The translations under genes and the position numbers were made by a program. 64,000 bases of DNA. It comes from Bombus terrestris. Lineage: Eukaryota > Arthropoda > Insecta > Hymenoptera > Apidae. Shown here piece by piece: positions 1 through 10,756 of this stretch. The stretch covers positions 5,511,001 to 5,575,000 of the forward strand of contig NC_063271.1 in the NCBI RefSeq assembly GCF_910591885.1, read 5' to 3'. The notes under the pieces are model-generated. The model was given only the letters and a program-made list of their open reading frames with translations, did no database searches and was not told the origin of the DNA. Numbering within the stretch: the first letter of the stretch is position 1; every line of letters begins with the position of its first letter.

Positions 1-638
1 TTATCAAAGTTGGTTGATGCACAAACTATGATGAAGACATTTTGTGGGACCCCTATGTATGTTGCACCTGAGATATTGTCTACTATTGGACGTGGTTCTT
101 ACACGAATCAAGTATGTATATGCAACAAATATCTGGAAGAAATAAGATGTTTCATATTTTTTAATTTAACTAGGTTGATGTATGGAGTTTGGGAGTAATA
201 TTGTATGCTTGTTTAAGTGGTTCAGTACCTTTTAATTGTTACGACAAGAATATGAGTTTGCAAGATCAAATAAAGTGTGGACGTTATGGTTTTCCTCCTT
301 CCAAATTTAGACATATAACAAACAAAGCTATAGATCTGGTATAATAATATTTGATGAAATATTATTGTAAAGTACACGAATAGAAATAATTCTATTTTCT
401 AACAATGCAATCTTTTTAGATTAAGAGTATGATGACAGTAAATCCGAGAAAAAGGATTACAATCAAACAAGTTCTATTACATCCTTGGTTACAAGATCGT
501 GAACTTCGAGAAACTGTTGATACCTTATTATCGAAAGAAAATGACGAAAACATAGCGCCGCAAAGTATTTCCACTAACACTCAATACAAGAATGAACAGC
601 ATCAAAATTTAATTAAAAGAGCGAGGTTGCATCTATAA
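1..638 (+). CDS. lok: Checkpoint kinase Chk2/loki, C-terminal part of the kinase domain (5'-truncated by window edge)
   Basis: Three exons are visible: 1-111, 174-338 and 420-638, all joined in phase 0, with TAA at 636-638. The frame enters inside the activation segment (LSKLVD, expected right after the DFG Asp), then KTFCGTPMYVAPEIL, the T-loop and APE motif typical of Chk2. Next come the subdomain IX motif (VDVWSLGVILYACLSG) and the closing kinase helices (MMTVNPRKRITIKQVLLHPW). About 35 residues of polar tail follow. Chk2 is a nuclear Ser/Thr kinase activated by ATM after DNA double-strand breaks; its FHA domain and N-lobe would lie left of the window. The tail ends in a short basic run (LIKRARLHL), possibly a nuclear localisation signal. 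A CaMK-type relative is the main alternative, but the FCGTPMYVAPE/LSTIGRGSYT context fits Chk2 best. Confidence 0.88.
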
Positions 639-809
639 TTATGTTACTTCCCTCTAGTTCTAGATAATATCATTATTTCAAAAATCATTGATCTCTAATC
701 TATTTGTTCTATTTATTATTTATCATATAAATTGACTAATTAGTCGATAAAAGTTAGTCCACATTTATACATAACATGAAAGACCAACATCAATTATTTT
801 CATTAGGTT

Positions 810-815
810 AATAAA
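810..815 (+). terminator. Candidate poly(A) signal of lok
   Basis: AATAAA lies 172 nt after the lok stop codon. In sequence this AT-rich such hexamers also occur by chance. Confidence 0.4.
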
Positions 816-1020
816 GAAGATCAAATTAAAATAATTATATTTTAAATTGATTTAATTTTCAAGTACACAGTTATAATATAAATAAAATTAATTTAATAAT
901 AAAATTAAAAATATAATAGAGAAACTTTGTAACTGATATGCACCAAAACATTGTACAAATAATAGTTATAAGAAATTATTTTCATGTTTTATATTTTTTT
1001 ACGCTTGTAATTATTAAAAA

Positions 1021-1026
1021 TTTATT
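1021..1026 (-). terminator. Candidate poly(A) signal of SdhB
   Basis: TTTATT on the plus strand reads AATAAA on the minus strand, about 200 nt past the SdhB stop. It is the first canonical hexamer I see beyond that stop. Confidence 0.4.
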
Positions 1027-1222
1027 AAATATATTCTTTTTTACTAAAATTTCCGTACGTATTAATATAAAAAGAAATTTCGTTTTCTCGTGAAATCTTA
1101 TCTTGATAATTTTTCATTGGAAAACAAATAAAACCTTATATGTAATAAGAAATACCGGTTTATATACAATTACAAATCGTATCAAGAATAGTGTTTCATT
1201 AATCATGTTTTCCTTTTTCTAT

Positions 1223-2752
1223 CTATTCTTCTCTGCATTGGTATTGTTCTTCGCCGTTACATGGGTTTGGAAGTGGAGTTTCCATGTCTGGCCGTTCCTT
1301 TTTTGTTAGTCCCGCTAACAGTCGTTTTATTTGAGCTATTGCTTTTCCGGGATTTAGAGCCTTGAAAGAATTCGCCACATAATAATAATATATAAGTTAT
1401 TAACAATATTTGAATTTCTACTTTTTATATAACGTTGTGCATTTCATACCTTCGGACAAGTTTTTGTACAATTGAAAATAGTATGACATCGATATACGGA
1501 ATAAAAATCACGTAATTTACTAAGTCTTTCTTTATGCCCCATGTCACGTGAATCTATTATCCACCTATAAGCCTGCACGATAAAAATATTTCATGGTGTA
1601 TTGAATATTACATATAGGACATTCGTTTCTGTAACGAATAATTTATGTACCTGCAGAAGAGTTGCAGGACCTAAAAACTTATCACCAAGCCACCAATACG
1701 GTGGACAAGAATAAGTACAACATCCACAGAGGATGCACTCGTATAAACCATTAAGTTTATCTCTATCTTTTGGACTTTGTAGGATTTGTCGTAAACCGAG
1801 AAAATTGTCTTCTCCGGGACGTTTTAAAAATGGTTCAATATGCTGGTATTGTTTCAGGAATTGTTCCATATCCGTTACTAAGTCTCTAATTACGTATGAA
1901 TGCGGTAAAGGATATATGACTATAGGTTTTGGTGATTCCTTCACTTTTCTAAGAATAAAAAGATAGGATACTATACGGCTTTAGGATAAAAAAATATTAT
2001 GAACTATTTACTTTACTTCATCTGACAATGAGTGTTACAATTTTTTGAATAATTATTATGATTCAGGCAGATATGAGTAATGTATGCATACTATCATTAT
2101 GAAACAACAAAAAAAGGTATTTTTCTCGCATTACGTGATGCAAGCCAAGGTATTAACACCATTTATATTCATCGAACAACTTCCGCAAATTCCCTCGCGA
2201 CAGGATCTTCGATACGATAACGTGGGGTCATGTTCCGCTTTTATTAATGCCAATACATCTAATACCATGGTGCCGCATTTATTTAAATCCACACTGAATT
2301 GTTGCATGAAAGGTTTTACGTTTGGTTTTTCAGGATTCCAACGATATACTCGAACAGTTTGCAGTCTGGGCTTTTCCGGTATCTTCCGATCCTAAATATG
2401 GATTAATAATAAGAAGGAAGGAAATTTTATAATTCAATGCGTAATAAAATTTATAAAATGAAAAAAGAAATACAGAGGAAATGAAAAAAGCTTTTATTAA
2501 TAAATATGGATTTTTAATATAACTGTAACATTTATGGTTGCTAACTTCTGGAGGTGTTTTGCATTCTTTCACAACGGCGATTTCGGCGTCAATTATGTTT
2601 TCTGTCTCAGATGGTTGCTTTTCTGCCTTTCCTGCACTGGACAAAAATCTATGGCTTGAAAAACGACTATTTTGACGCATGCCTCGTCGAAGAGATACAA
2701 TTGTACAAGACCAAAATCGGCTCGCATGACTAATAATATTGAAGTTGAACAT
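1223..2752 (-). CDS. SdhB: Succinate dehydrogenase iron-sulfur subunit (SdhB or a diverged SdhB-like paralogue)
   Basis: Five minus-strand exons, 2546-2752, 2135-2391, 1651-1948, 1450-1572 and 1223-1360, give a 340-aa protein. This subunit of mitochondrial complex II passes electrons from the flavin of SdhA to ubiquinone. The N-terminal ~45 residues are rich in Arg and Ser with no acidic residue, as in a mitochondrial presequence. Exon 2 holds the [2Fe-2S] ligands (SCREGICGSC...LAC). Exon 3 holds the [4Fe-4S] site (CILCGCCTYSCPPYWW). Exon 4 holds the [3Fe-4S] and quinone-site residues (YRCHTIFNCTKTCPK). The phases agree at every junction. The Cys ligands and the Pro, Trp, Trp, His and Ile lining the quinone pocket are kept, but several normally near-invariant positions differ (usual CACCSTSCPS against CGCCTYSCPP here). 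It may therefore be a specialised paralogue, as Drosophila has in SdhBL. Confidence 0.9.
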
Positions 2753-4091
2753 TGTACTTGTAGAAGTTTTATGAAAAACCTTTTATAAGTATCACCTGAG
2801 ATTATAAAGGCATATTTCGTTTTTCTAATCTTTTTATCATTTTGTTTTGTAGTGACAGTGTAATTCTTAGTTAAAATAGAAACAAAATATCATCATTTGA
2901 AAGAACTTCATAGTTGTTCTTTGACGATTTGTTCACATTACGAGAAAAAAATTATGTTATACACATAATTTACATAATGCTGGATAATATAGAAATAATG
3001 AAATAAAAATAACAGTATCATATGTTTTTGAATTAAAGCTAGATCCAATAAACACATGAATTGTATAAAAATTATAAGATTACAAGTATGCAACCACACA
3101 ATTACAAATTCACAATAATTCGTGAAAACAAATGATAATATTTCATTGACGTACAACGTTTGATATGGATATGCAACGCCAAGGTTTGTTGACTTTGGAG
3201 TACCGCAATTTGTGACATAAAGTTATGTTCATACATGGATGATCATTTATGCAATATTCATATGTTTTTATTTACTAAAAGTATAATTATTAAATAATAA
3301 TATTATTAAAATACCTAATATCTGATTCTAAAATAATGAAAATAGTATGTTTCATATTTTAAAGCAATAAATTTCATTTATTTGAACATTAATCTTTATT
3401 TATACTGTTGCTCAACATTTGTTGCACGACACAATATTTTAAATATCTCGAGCTATTTTAAAAGGTCAGAAGTTATCGCTCGTTACACACGAGTTATAAT
3501 GGATTAACCCCCGCAAAGAAGCAGTCTTCTTCCTGTGAATCAAGCTACAGCAATAATATAATAAATATTCGTTAAAGTTTTCATAGTTATACAGATATAA
3601 GTAAGAAAGATTAAATTTTTCAACTTTACTGGATTACCACCTGTTGCTCCAAGAAGCACGTTATTGTTTAAGTAGTGGGAATCACATCAAATACAATTTT
3701 GAATCACATGTATTAAATTAGAAAGCCAATAAAGCAATAAAAAAAGCTTTATTACATACAGGGCTTAATATTCTTAAAAAAGTTCAAAAACTTTCCGAAA
3801 GATAATAAATACGGAGGTTATAAATTTATTGTATTATGTAGATAATTTATAATATAATAATATTGGTAATATTATCACGAAATGATCTTGTAATGGATTT
3901 ATGAATATTTTGTTTTTATCTAATATATAGTAAATATTTATACATGAAACGTATAATGTGGTATTATATACATATGTAAATAGTATTATACAAAATTTGA
4001 TAAGCTTATTTGTTTGTATATACTCTTATTATGTTACATCTTTTTACAATTCATTCATCATTAATATAAAATTTAATATTCTTTAGGCAGT
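2753..4091. promoter_or_regulatory. Divergent upstream region between SdhB (-) and Gart (+)
   Basis: These 1.3 kb of AT-rich DNA separate the two start codons, so both genes probably start transcription here. A splice acceptor (TTTAG, 4082-4086) directly precedes the Gart start exon, so at least one non-coding Gart 5' exon should lie upstream; I could not place it. Around 3470-3690 the sequence is less AT-rich and may hold that exon or promoter elements. No coding frame is credible. Confidence 0.45.
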
Positions 4092-7000
4092 ATGCAGTAT
4101 GCGGTTTTAGTTATTGGTAGTGGTGGTAGAGAACATGCCATTGCTTGGAAACTTTCACAATCTCCTTATGTAAGTGTCTTAAATATAATATATTATTATA
4201 TAGGTAAATAAAATTAATAACACTTCTAGGTAAATAAAATTTATGTTTCCCCTGGAAATAGTGGAATTTCATCAGTTGAGAAAGTTTCTCTAGTCAAATT
4301 AAATGTTAAAGATAATAAGGTATATTTTTATTATTTTATGAATTGGATTATATAATTATACGAATGAATTAAATAAAATTATGCTAAGATTTTTTATTAC
4401 ATAGGAAGTAGCAACATGGAGCAAAGATAATAAAGTAAATTTGGTAATTATTGGTCCAGAAGAATATTTGGCTAATGGATTAGCAGATGAATTAAAGAAT
4501 GCAGGTATTAATTGTTTTGGTCCACAAAAAGCAGCATCTAAAATTGAAGCGGATAAATACTGGGCAAAAGAATTCATGGATAAATGTCAAATTCCTACTG
4601 CAAGATGGAAGGGATTTGTAAATGCAGAAGAAGCAAAGAAATTTGTTAAAAGGTATATTAAAAAATTATATTTATAGGTAAATTTTAAGAAAAAGTATTA
4701 AATATGTAATAATTTATTATAGTGCACCATATCCAGCACTTGTAATAAAAGCTTCAGGTTTAGCAGCTGGGAAAGGAGTCATAGTAGCAAAAGATAAAGA
4801 AGAAGCTTGTAGAGCTATAGATGAAATATTAATAGACAGAAAATTTGGGTCTGCTGGTGAATCAATAGTTGTAGAAGAATTATTAGAAGGAGAAGAAGTA
4901 TCTGTACTTGCATTTACAGATGGTATAAAAACAATTTTTAATCAAAATTATTGTAATTTTATTATGCAAAAGCTCCCTTTTTTCTACAGGGAAAACTATT
5001 GTGCCAATGGCACCTGCACAAGATCATAAAAGAATATTTGATGGAGATACAGGACCAAATACTGGTGGTATGGGTGCTTATTGCCCATGTCCATTGCTAA
5101 ACAAAGCAGATTATGAATTAGTGAAAGCAGACATCTTACAAAAAACTGTTGACGGTCTTAGACAAGAACAAATTTCATATGTTGGTTCGTATCAGATATT
5201 GGAGCTATATTATAATTTATAATACATTTTACAGAAACAATTTAATGTGAAAAAATGTATTATTTTTAAAAATACAGGCGTATTATACGCTGGATTAATG
5301 TTAACAAAAGAAGGACCAAAAGTTCTAGAATTTAACTGTAGATTTGGAGATCCTGAAACACAAGTAGTGTTACCATTGTTGAAATCAGATTTATTTAATA
5401 TTATGAAGGTTATTTTTTATTTTAATATGAGAAATTATAACTATGAATTAATAAATGTATGGATTAATGAACGAATTTGAGAATTAATTTAATATTTATT
5501 GATATAGGCCTGTTGTGAGGGTTCTTTAGTTGAATCTGAAGTTATATGGGAAGAAAATCTGTTTGCTGTTGGTGTTATTTTAGCATCTCGAGGATATCCA
5601 GTATCATCATCAAAGGGTCAAGTTATAATCGGCGTCAATGATATTTCGCGTGAAACAAATCAATTTGTTTTCCATAGTGGTACAAGTATCTCTTCTGAAG
5701 GAGAGTTATTAACTAACGGTATATTTTGTTGAATTTTGTTTCTGGTTGTGTCAATTCCTATATAAATATATATACAAGTTCAGTAATATTTGTCTGTTTG
5801 TTTATTTATTAGGTGGAAGAGTTTTGATTACTGTAAGTTTAGCTCCTTCATTGGCTTTGGCTGCTGCTAAAGCAACACGTGCCGCCCAAATCATTTCATT
5901 CGAAGGAAAGCAATTTAGAACAGATATAGCACATAAAGGAATAGCAAGGTATCATGTAATAAAAATTATATAGAAGAAAAGAGAAAGATTTAATCAAGTA
6001 ACATTACCAGGTCTATATTGCACCATGGACAATTGACATATAAAAGTAGTGGTGTGGACATAGAAGCTGGAAATTCATTAGTTTCAGCTATTAAACCAAC
6101 AACTTACTCGACGCAACGTTTAGGTACAATGGGTTCGATTGGTAGTTTTGGTGGTTTATTTGACATAAAAGCTACTGGTTATAAAGATCCAATCTTAATA
6201 TCTGGAACCGATGGTGTTGGAACTAAATTAAAGGTATATAGATGTTTATAGGAAATTAAAAGATTATATAATGTATAAGCAATAATAATTCCAATATAAT
6301 AACAATGTGTAAAATCTATTAATTTTGCAGATAGCGTTTGAATGTAAAAAACATAATACAGTGGGCATAGATTTAGTGGCTATGTGTGTAAATGATGTTC
6401 TTGCACATGGTGCTGAACCTTTATTCTTTCTGGATTATTTTGCTTGTGGTAAATTAAACGTTGATATAGCTAGCAATGTTATAAATGGAATAAGTGAAGG
6501 ATGTAGAAAAGCTGGATGTTCATTAGTAAGCAAAAATAAGTGTACTTTTTAATCTTTTCCTCTAATATATCGATTAAGTAAGAATATTACACGTAAATAA
6601 TGGATCTAGATAGGCGGGGAAACAGCAGAAATGCCAGATATGTATTCCAACGAAGAATACGATTTAGCCGGTTTTGCTGTGGGAGTAGTTGAAAGAAATG
6701 ATTTGCTTCCACGTGTAAATGACATACAAGAAGGTGATATTGTAATTGGCTTATCATCAAGTGGTGTGCATAGTAATGGATTCAGTCTTGTTCGAAAAAT
6801 TTTAAAATTAGCAAATAAAAAATATTCAGATGTGGCACCTTTCTCTGAAAATAATCGTACAATCGGTATTTGTTCTGTTTCTTTATCTATGGTATTTTTC
6901 CTACTATAAAAAGAGAAGTTTATTTACATCTATTGCTCTTTAAAGGCGAAGAATTGTTAGAGCCAACGAAAATTTACGTAAAGGGAGTAATTCCTGCTTT

Positions 7001-8314
7001 GCGCACGAATTTAGTAAAAGCATTTGCGCATATTACTGGAGGAGGTCTGACAGAAAACATCCCAAGAATTTTACCAAAAGATATGGGAGCAGTTTTGGAT
7101 GCAAAGACGTGGATTATTCAACCAATTTTTGCTTGGTTGGCAACTGTAGGTAAGAAAACGCAAATATTATTCAAATTTTAACATATAAATTTATTTTATA
7201 CTTATACATATTTTAAAATATCTATATATTTCATAGGAGAAGTTAATAAAGAAGAAATGTTAAGAACGTTTAATTGTGGCATTGGTGCTATCCTAATTTG
7301 TTCGGAAAGAGATAAAGACAAAGTGTTAAGTAAATTACAAATAGAAAATGCTAAGATTATTGGACATATAATTAATTATAAAAGTAAGCTCCATTTAAAA
7401 CTATTTTATCAAAAATACTTTTATTTATATTTATACACATTAAATATTGCAGAAAATCACACTAGAATACACGTTAAAAATTTTGAGGAAGCGTTAGAAT
7501 TGAAAATGAGACAATACATACCAGATATAATTTCACAATTAAGTAAGCCTTTAAAAAAAGTGGGTGTTTTGATATCTGGTAGCGGAACCAATTTACAATC
7601 ACTAATTGATGCAACTAAAGATCGATCTCAACATATTGGTGCAGAAATTGTTATAGTAATATCTAATAAACCAAATGTTGAAGGACTTAAACGAGCTGAA
7701 AAAGCTGGTATTAAGACGGTGGTAATTGTTGTTTTTAAAATTTTGTACATTTTTTTTTACCTTTCATCCATAAATCATTTCAGTATGTGATCATAGGTTA
7801 TTAAACATACGGATTATCCTAATCGAGACGCATTCGATGCAGCAATGAATGTTGAACTCAATGCTTTTGGAGTTGAAATAGTCTGTCTTGCTGGTTTCAT
7901 GCGCATTTTATCAGATAATTTCGTAAATCAATGGCGTGGTGCCTTAATAAATGTGCATCCTTCATTATTACCATCATTTAAAGGTGCACATGCACATAGA
8001 GATGTTTTAGCAGCTGGAGTACGTGTTTCTGGATGTACAGTGCATTTCGTGAAAGTATGATATATGTTATATTAGAAATTTTTCTTTACATTAAAGAATT
8101 CTTTTATATTATTAAAAATAATTTTCAGCCTGATATAGATTCTGGAGCAATCATTGAACAAGCAGCAGTGCCTGTACTGCCACATGACACTATAGAAACT
8201 CTTCAAGAGCGAGTGAAGACAGTTGAACATTGTATCTTCCCACTAGCTCTAAAACATTTAGCTACAGGAAGGATACAGTTAAACGAAGATAATTCCATTA
8301 CATGGAATTATTGA
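4092..8314 (+). CDS. Gart: Trifunctional purine synthesis protein GARS-AIRS-GART
   Basis: Sixteen coding exons join in frame to 1008 aa, nearly the vertebrate length: 4092-4169, 4230-4319, 4405-4652, 4723-4922, 4990-5184, 5278-5408, 5508-5718, 5813-5948, 6011-6233, 6331-6525, 6610-6865, 6946-7149, 7237-7383, 7453-7721, 7797-8054, 8129-8314. Residues 1-~430 are GAR synthetase (VLVIGSGGREHA; ATP-grasp IKASGLAAGKGVIVAK; EFNCRFGDPE). Residues ~435-770 are AIR synthetase (YKSSGVDIEAGN, SGTDGVGTKLK, IGGETAEMPDMY). Residues ~806-1008 are GAR transformylase (VGVLISGSGTNLQSLID; INVHPSLLPSFKG with the catalytic Asn and His; the catalytic Asp in PDIDSG). The cytosolic enzyme catalyses steps 2, 3 and 5 of de novo IMP synthesis. 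Only one AIRS unit is present, unlike the duplicated AIRS of Drosophila. A possible poly(A) signal in intron 8 is listed separately. Confidence 0.96.
5958..5963 (+). terminator. Candidate intronic poly(A) signal for a GARS-only Gart transcript
   Basis: AATAAA lies 10 nt into the 62-nt intron 8 (5949-6010), exactly at the GARS/AIRS domain boundary. Read through the donor, the frame adds YHVIKII and stops at 5971-5973, which would give a GARS-only protein of about 437 aa. Mammals and Drosophila are known to make monofunctional GARS by intronic polyadenylation of Gart. AT-rich introns yield AATAAA by chance, so the call rests on position. Confidence 0.4.
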
Positions 8315-8418
8315 ACTCAAGATATTATGTAATTATTTTATGTATCATTTGGTACATTTATATATAATATATATATTTTTTTAATTTGTATACATATATT
8401 AAATTTTTTATCAATAGA

Positions 8419-8467
8419 AATAAATCAGTATAGAAGTATCAAATTTTTTTAAAAGAAATGTAATAAA
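8419..8467 (+). terminator. Gart 3' end, candidate poly(A) signals
   Basis: AATAAA hexamers occur at 8419-8424 and 8462-8467, with another near 8481, about 105-170 nt after the Gart stop. Cleavage after the later ones would place the Gart 3' end next to, or antisense over, the last exon of the convergent DNAJC28 gene. Confidence 0.5.
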
Positions 8468-8509
8468 ATAATCTAATACAATAAAACAGTATGTTTTCTA
8501 TGATACTTT

Positions 8510-8515
8510 TTTATT
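8510..8515 (-). terminator. DNAJC28 poly(A) signal overlapping its stop codon
   Basis: On the minus strand the stop TAA (8511-8513) lies inside AATAAA (8510-8515). If the signal is used, the 3' UTR is only about 15-30 nt and runs toward the convergent Gart 3' end. Confidence 0.45.
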
Positions 8516-10100
8516 TAAAAATTGAAAATATCATTCCAAATAAAGTGTCTTCCTCTTTGATAGGGGCGTTAGAATCTACTTTTGTTGAATTATCTATTTT
8601 AATTGTTTTTTGTGGTGGTGTTGAAAGTGCTTCGTTTGCAAGATCTTCTAATTTAGTATGAAGCATTTGTTTCTGAAGTATAGGTACTAATAAATTATAC
8701 TTATCGATTTTACTATTTATTCGTTTTGTTTCAGACCTAAAATTTTCTACAATGTTCCTCCAAGTTTCTTCATCCGTGTAGTTCAATGGAAGATGTCCTA
8801 CATTATTACGGGCGTTTATTAATTGTTTTCGCAAATGTTGTATTTCTTCTCTTATTTCTTTAGATAATTGTATCCATTCTGGAGTAAATCCATTTTCTAT
8901 TAGTATCTGCAATTTAATATTCTGCATATAATTTATCGTAAATTTCTTATTTATATTAATTTATCATACCTCATTTAATTTGTAAGTAACAAAATCAACA
9001 TATGGACTTCGAGTATTTGTATTTTCTTTCAATGGTTTACCCATGCCTGGTAGATCTTTAAATTCACCTTTATTCATTGCTTCTTGAATTAAATCTTCTA
9101 CTAAACGATCCATACCAAAACGTGTTTTAATATCTTTGGCACGTTGTTTATCCATTCCAACTAATGTATTACGTTCTTCAGCTTGTAATTTTTTTAATCT
9201 ATGTTCTAACACATTGTCAACTGCCTTCTGAGCTCTTTCTATTGTATATAACTTTTGTCTTTTGCTATGTGTTCCAACTCCTATGTTATAAACTAAATAA
9301 TGACGATGCTGTGGAGCTGTATGCTAAAACATGAATATATATATATATATATACTAGATTAGGAAAAAGATAATATGTAATATATATATTGTTTAATGTT
9401 GCATATATACTTTAATATCAAATTCTTCCACTTCAGGTAAGTTTGTACTGTTTTCTTTATCTTTCATTCTTGCTTTACGAATCTGTCTATAAGCAGTTTC
9501 AATCTGTGAAAAATGATATTACAAGTGTATCATAACTCGCAATATTAAATGATCTTCATTAGCAATACAAGAAATTTCATACCTCAGAAAATTTTGCAGC
9601 ATTAGCTTCTGATGTGCCACTGTCTGGATGGAATCTCTTTGCTTGATAAACAAATGCTAATCTTAGTGTCTCATCTTCACAATCTTCTGCAACTTCTAAC
9701 GTTTGATACCATTTCTTGAAGTGCAATAAAGAGTACATAGGTTATTTATGTCAAATAACATTTTAATTGAAGAGGTTCAATGTATATATATTTTACTAAA
9801 CATATATATACATGATAATTATAATCATAGATAATTTTATAGTTAAACAGAAATTTTTATTATAATTACATTGAAGAATGAATGTATTCATAAGGAATTT
9901 GAAAATACTAGTAAATGCCTGAATATAATTTTCATACCAAAACACATACGACTAATGTTACATAGATGTAATAAAAAATATACGTTTTTTACCTTTATAT
10001 CACGTTGATGTGTGAATCTTTTTATCTGCACAAATTCCCAATAAGGTATGCAGTATATGTGCTTAAATGATTTCTTGTTACACCGATTAAATTTTAACAT
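8511..10100 (-). CDS. DNAJC28: DnaJ homologue subfamily C member 28-like (J domain + DUF1992)
   Basis: Five minus-strand exons, 9993-10100, 9583-9714, 9411-9503, 8970-9323 and 8511-8906, all in phase 0, give 360 aa (the human protein is roughly 390). The first exon is a basic, Asn/Lys-rich leader that could be a mitochondrial presequence. Residues ~37-90 form a J domain with the HPD motif (YQAKRFHPDSGTSEANAAKF). The DUF1992 domain follows (MDRLVEDLIQEAMNKGEF, DLPGMGKPL, then NGFTPEWIQLSKEI and coiled-coil-forming segments). J domains stimulate Hsp70 ATPase; the client of this family is not established. The gene converges on Gart with about 200 bp between stop codons. A tandem acceptor 15 nt upstream (exon start 8921) would add five residues (NIKLQ). 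I chose 8906 because it gives the family-typical KLNE-ILIENGF join. Confidence 0.9.
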
Positions 10101-10680
10101 GATTTTTAAAAAGTTAAATGTTATTATAATTTTGATATTTTGTTTTACGATTATATAACTTATCGTGTTATTGTAATATATATTAACATATAAACTATTC
10201 TTTATGACAAATATTCAAAATAACCTACATGTTCATTCTAAAAAATAGTTATAAATAGTATGTCATGAATGACATTCTGCAAAAATGTACTTTTTGATAC
10301 GAATTAGATATTACGAACTTATTAAAGACAATTTATTTGTCATAGAATCAACACAATTATTAAAAATCATATAAGAACGAACGTAACTTTGACGTTTTAA
10401 AAACGTGTCATATACATATCAAGTATCACGTGGTAAACAAACTCAGCTGTCCATCATACAGTTATTTATTCATCTGCTTACTTCTATAATATATAATAAA
10501 AAATTCTATAGAAATTTTTATACATATATTTTAATATAATAATTTGTACAACTCATAATTAATTTTTATGTTTTTATTAATATATTATAAATAAAAATTA
10601 CGATATCTTCATTTCTATATTTAACAATAATTTTGATACAGCATTATAAACTACATATATACAATGTAATATTTATTAAC
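10101..10680. promoter_or_regulatory. Upstream region of DNAJC28 up to the mariner insertion
   Basis: These 580 AT-rich bases presumably hold the DNAJC28 promoter. A CACGTG E-box occurs near 10428-10433. No other gene or RNA is recognisable. Confidence 0.35.
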
Positions 10681-10682
10681 TA

Positions 10683-10707
10683 TTGGATTGGCAACTAAGT
10701 GATTGCG
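10683..10707 (+). repeat. mariner left terminal inverted repeat
   Basis: These 25 bp are identical to the reverse complement of 11901-11925. Confidence 0.95.
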
Positions 10708-10756
10708 TATTTTAAATAAGAAGGAAAATTCAAAATTTTTGTTTAAAAACATAACT

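Larger units (their letters stand above)
639..1222. other. Convergent intergenic spacer, lok 3' end and SdhB 3' end
   Basis: This very AT-rich 584-bp spacer separates the stop codons of two convergent genes. Candidate poly(A) signals are AATAAA at 810-815 on the plus strand (for lok) and TTTATT at 1021-1026, which reads AATAAA on the minus strand (for SdhB). No further gene is seen. Confidence 0.6.

Noticed and set aside
1103..1309. 68-aa plus-strand frame with a hydrophobic Phe/Leu-rich stretch
   Set aside because: It overlaps the last SdhB exon antisense; the hydrophobic stretch is the complement of Lys/Glu codons.
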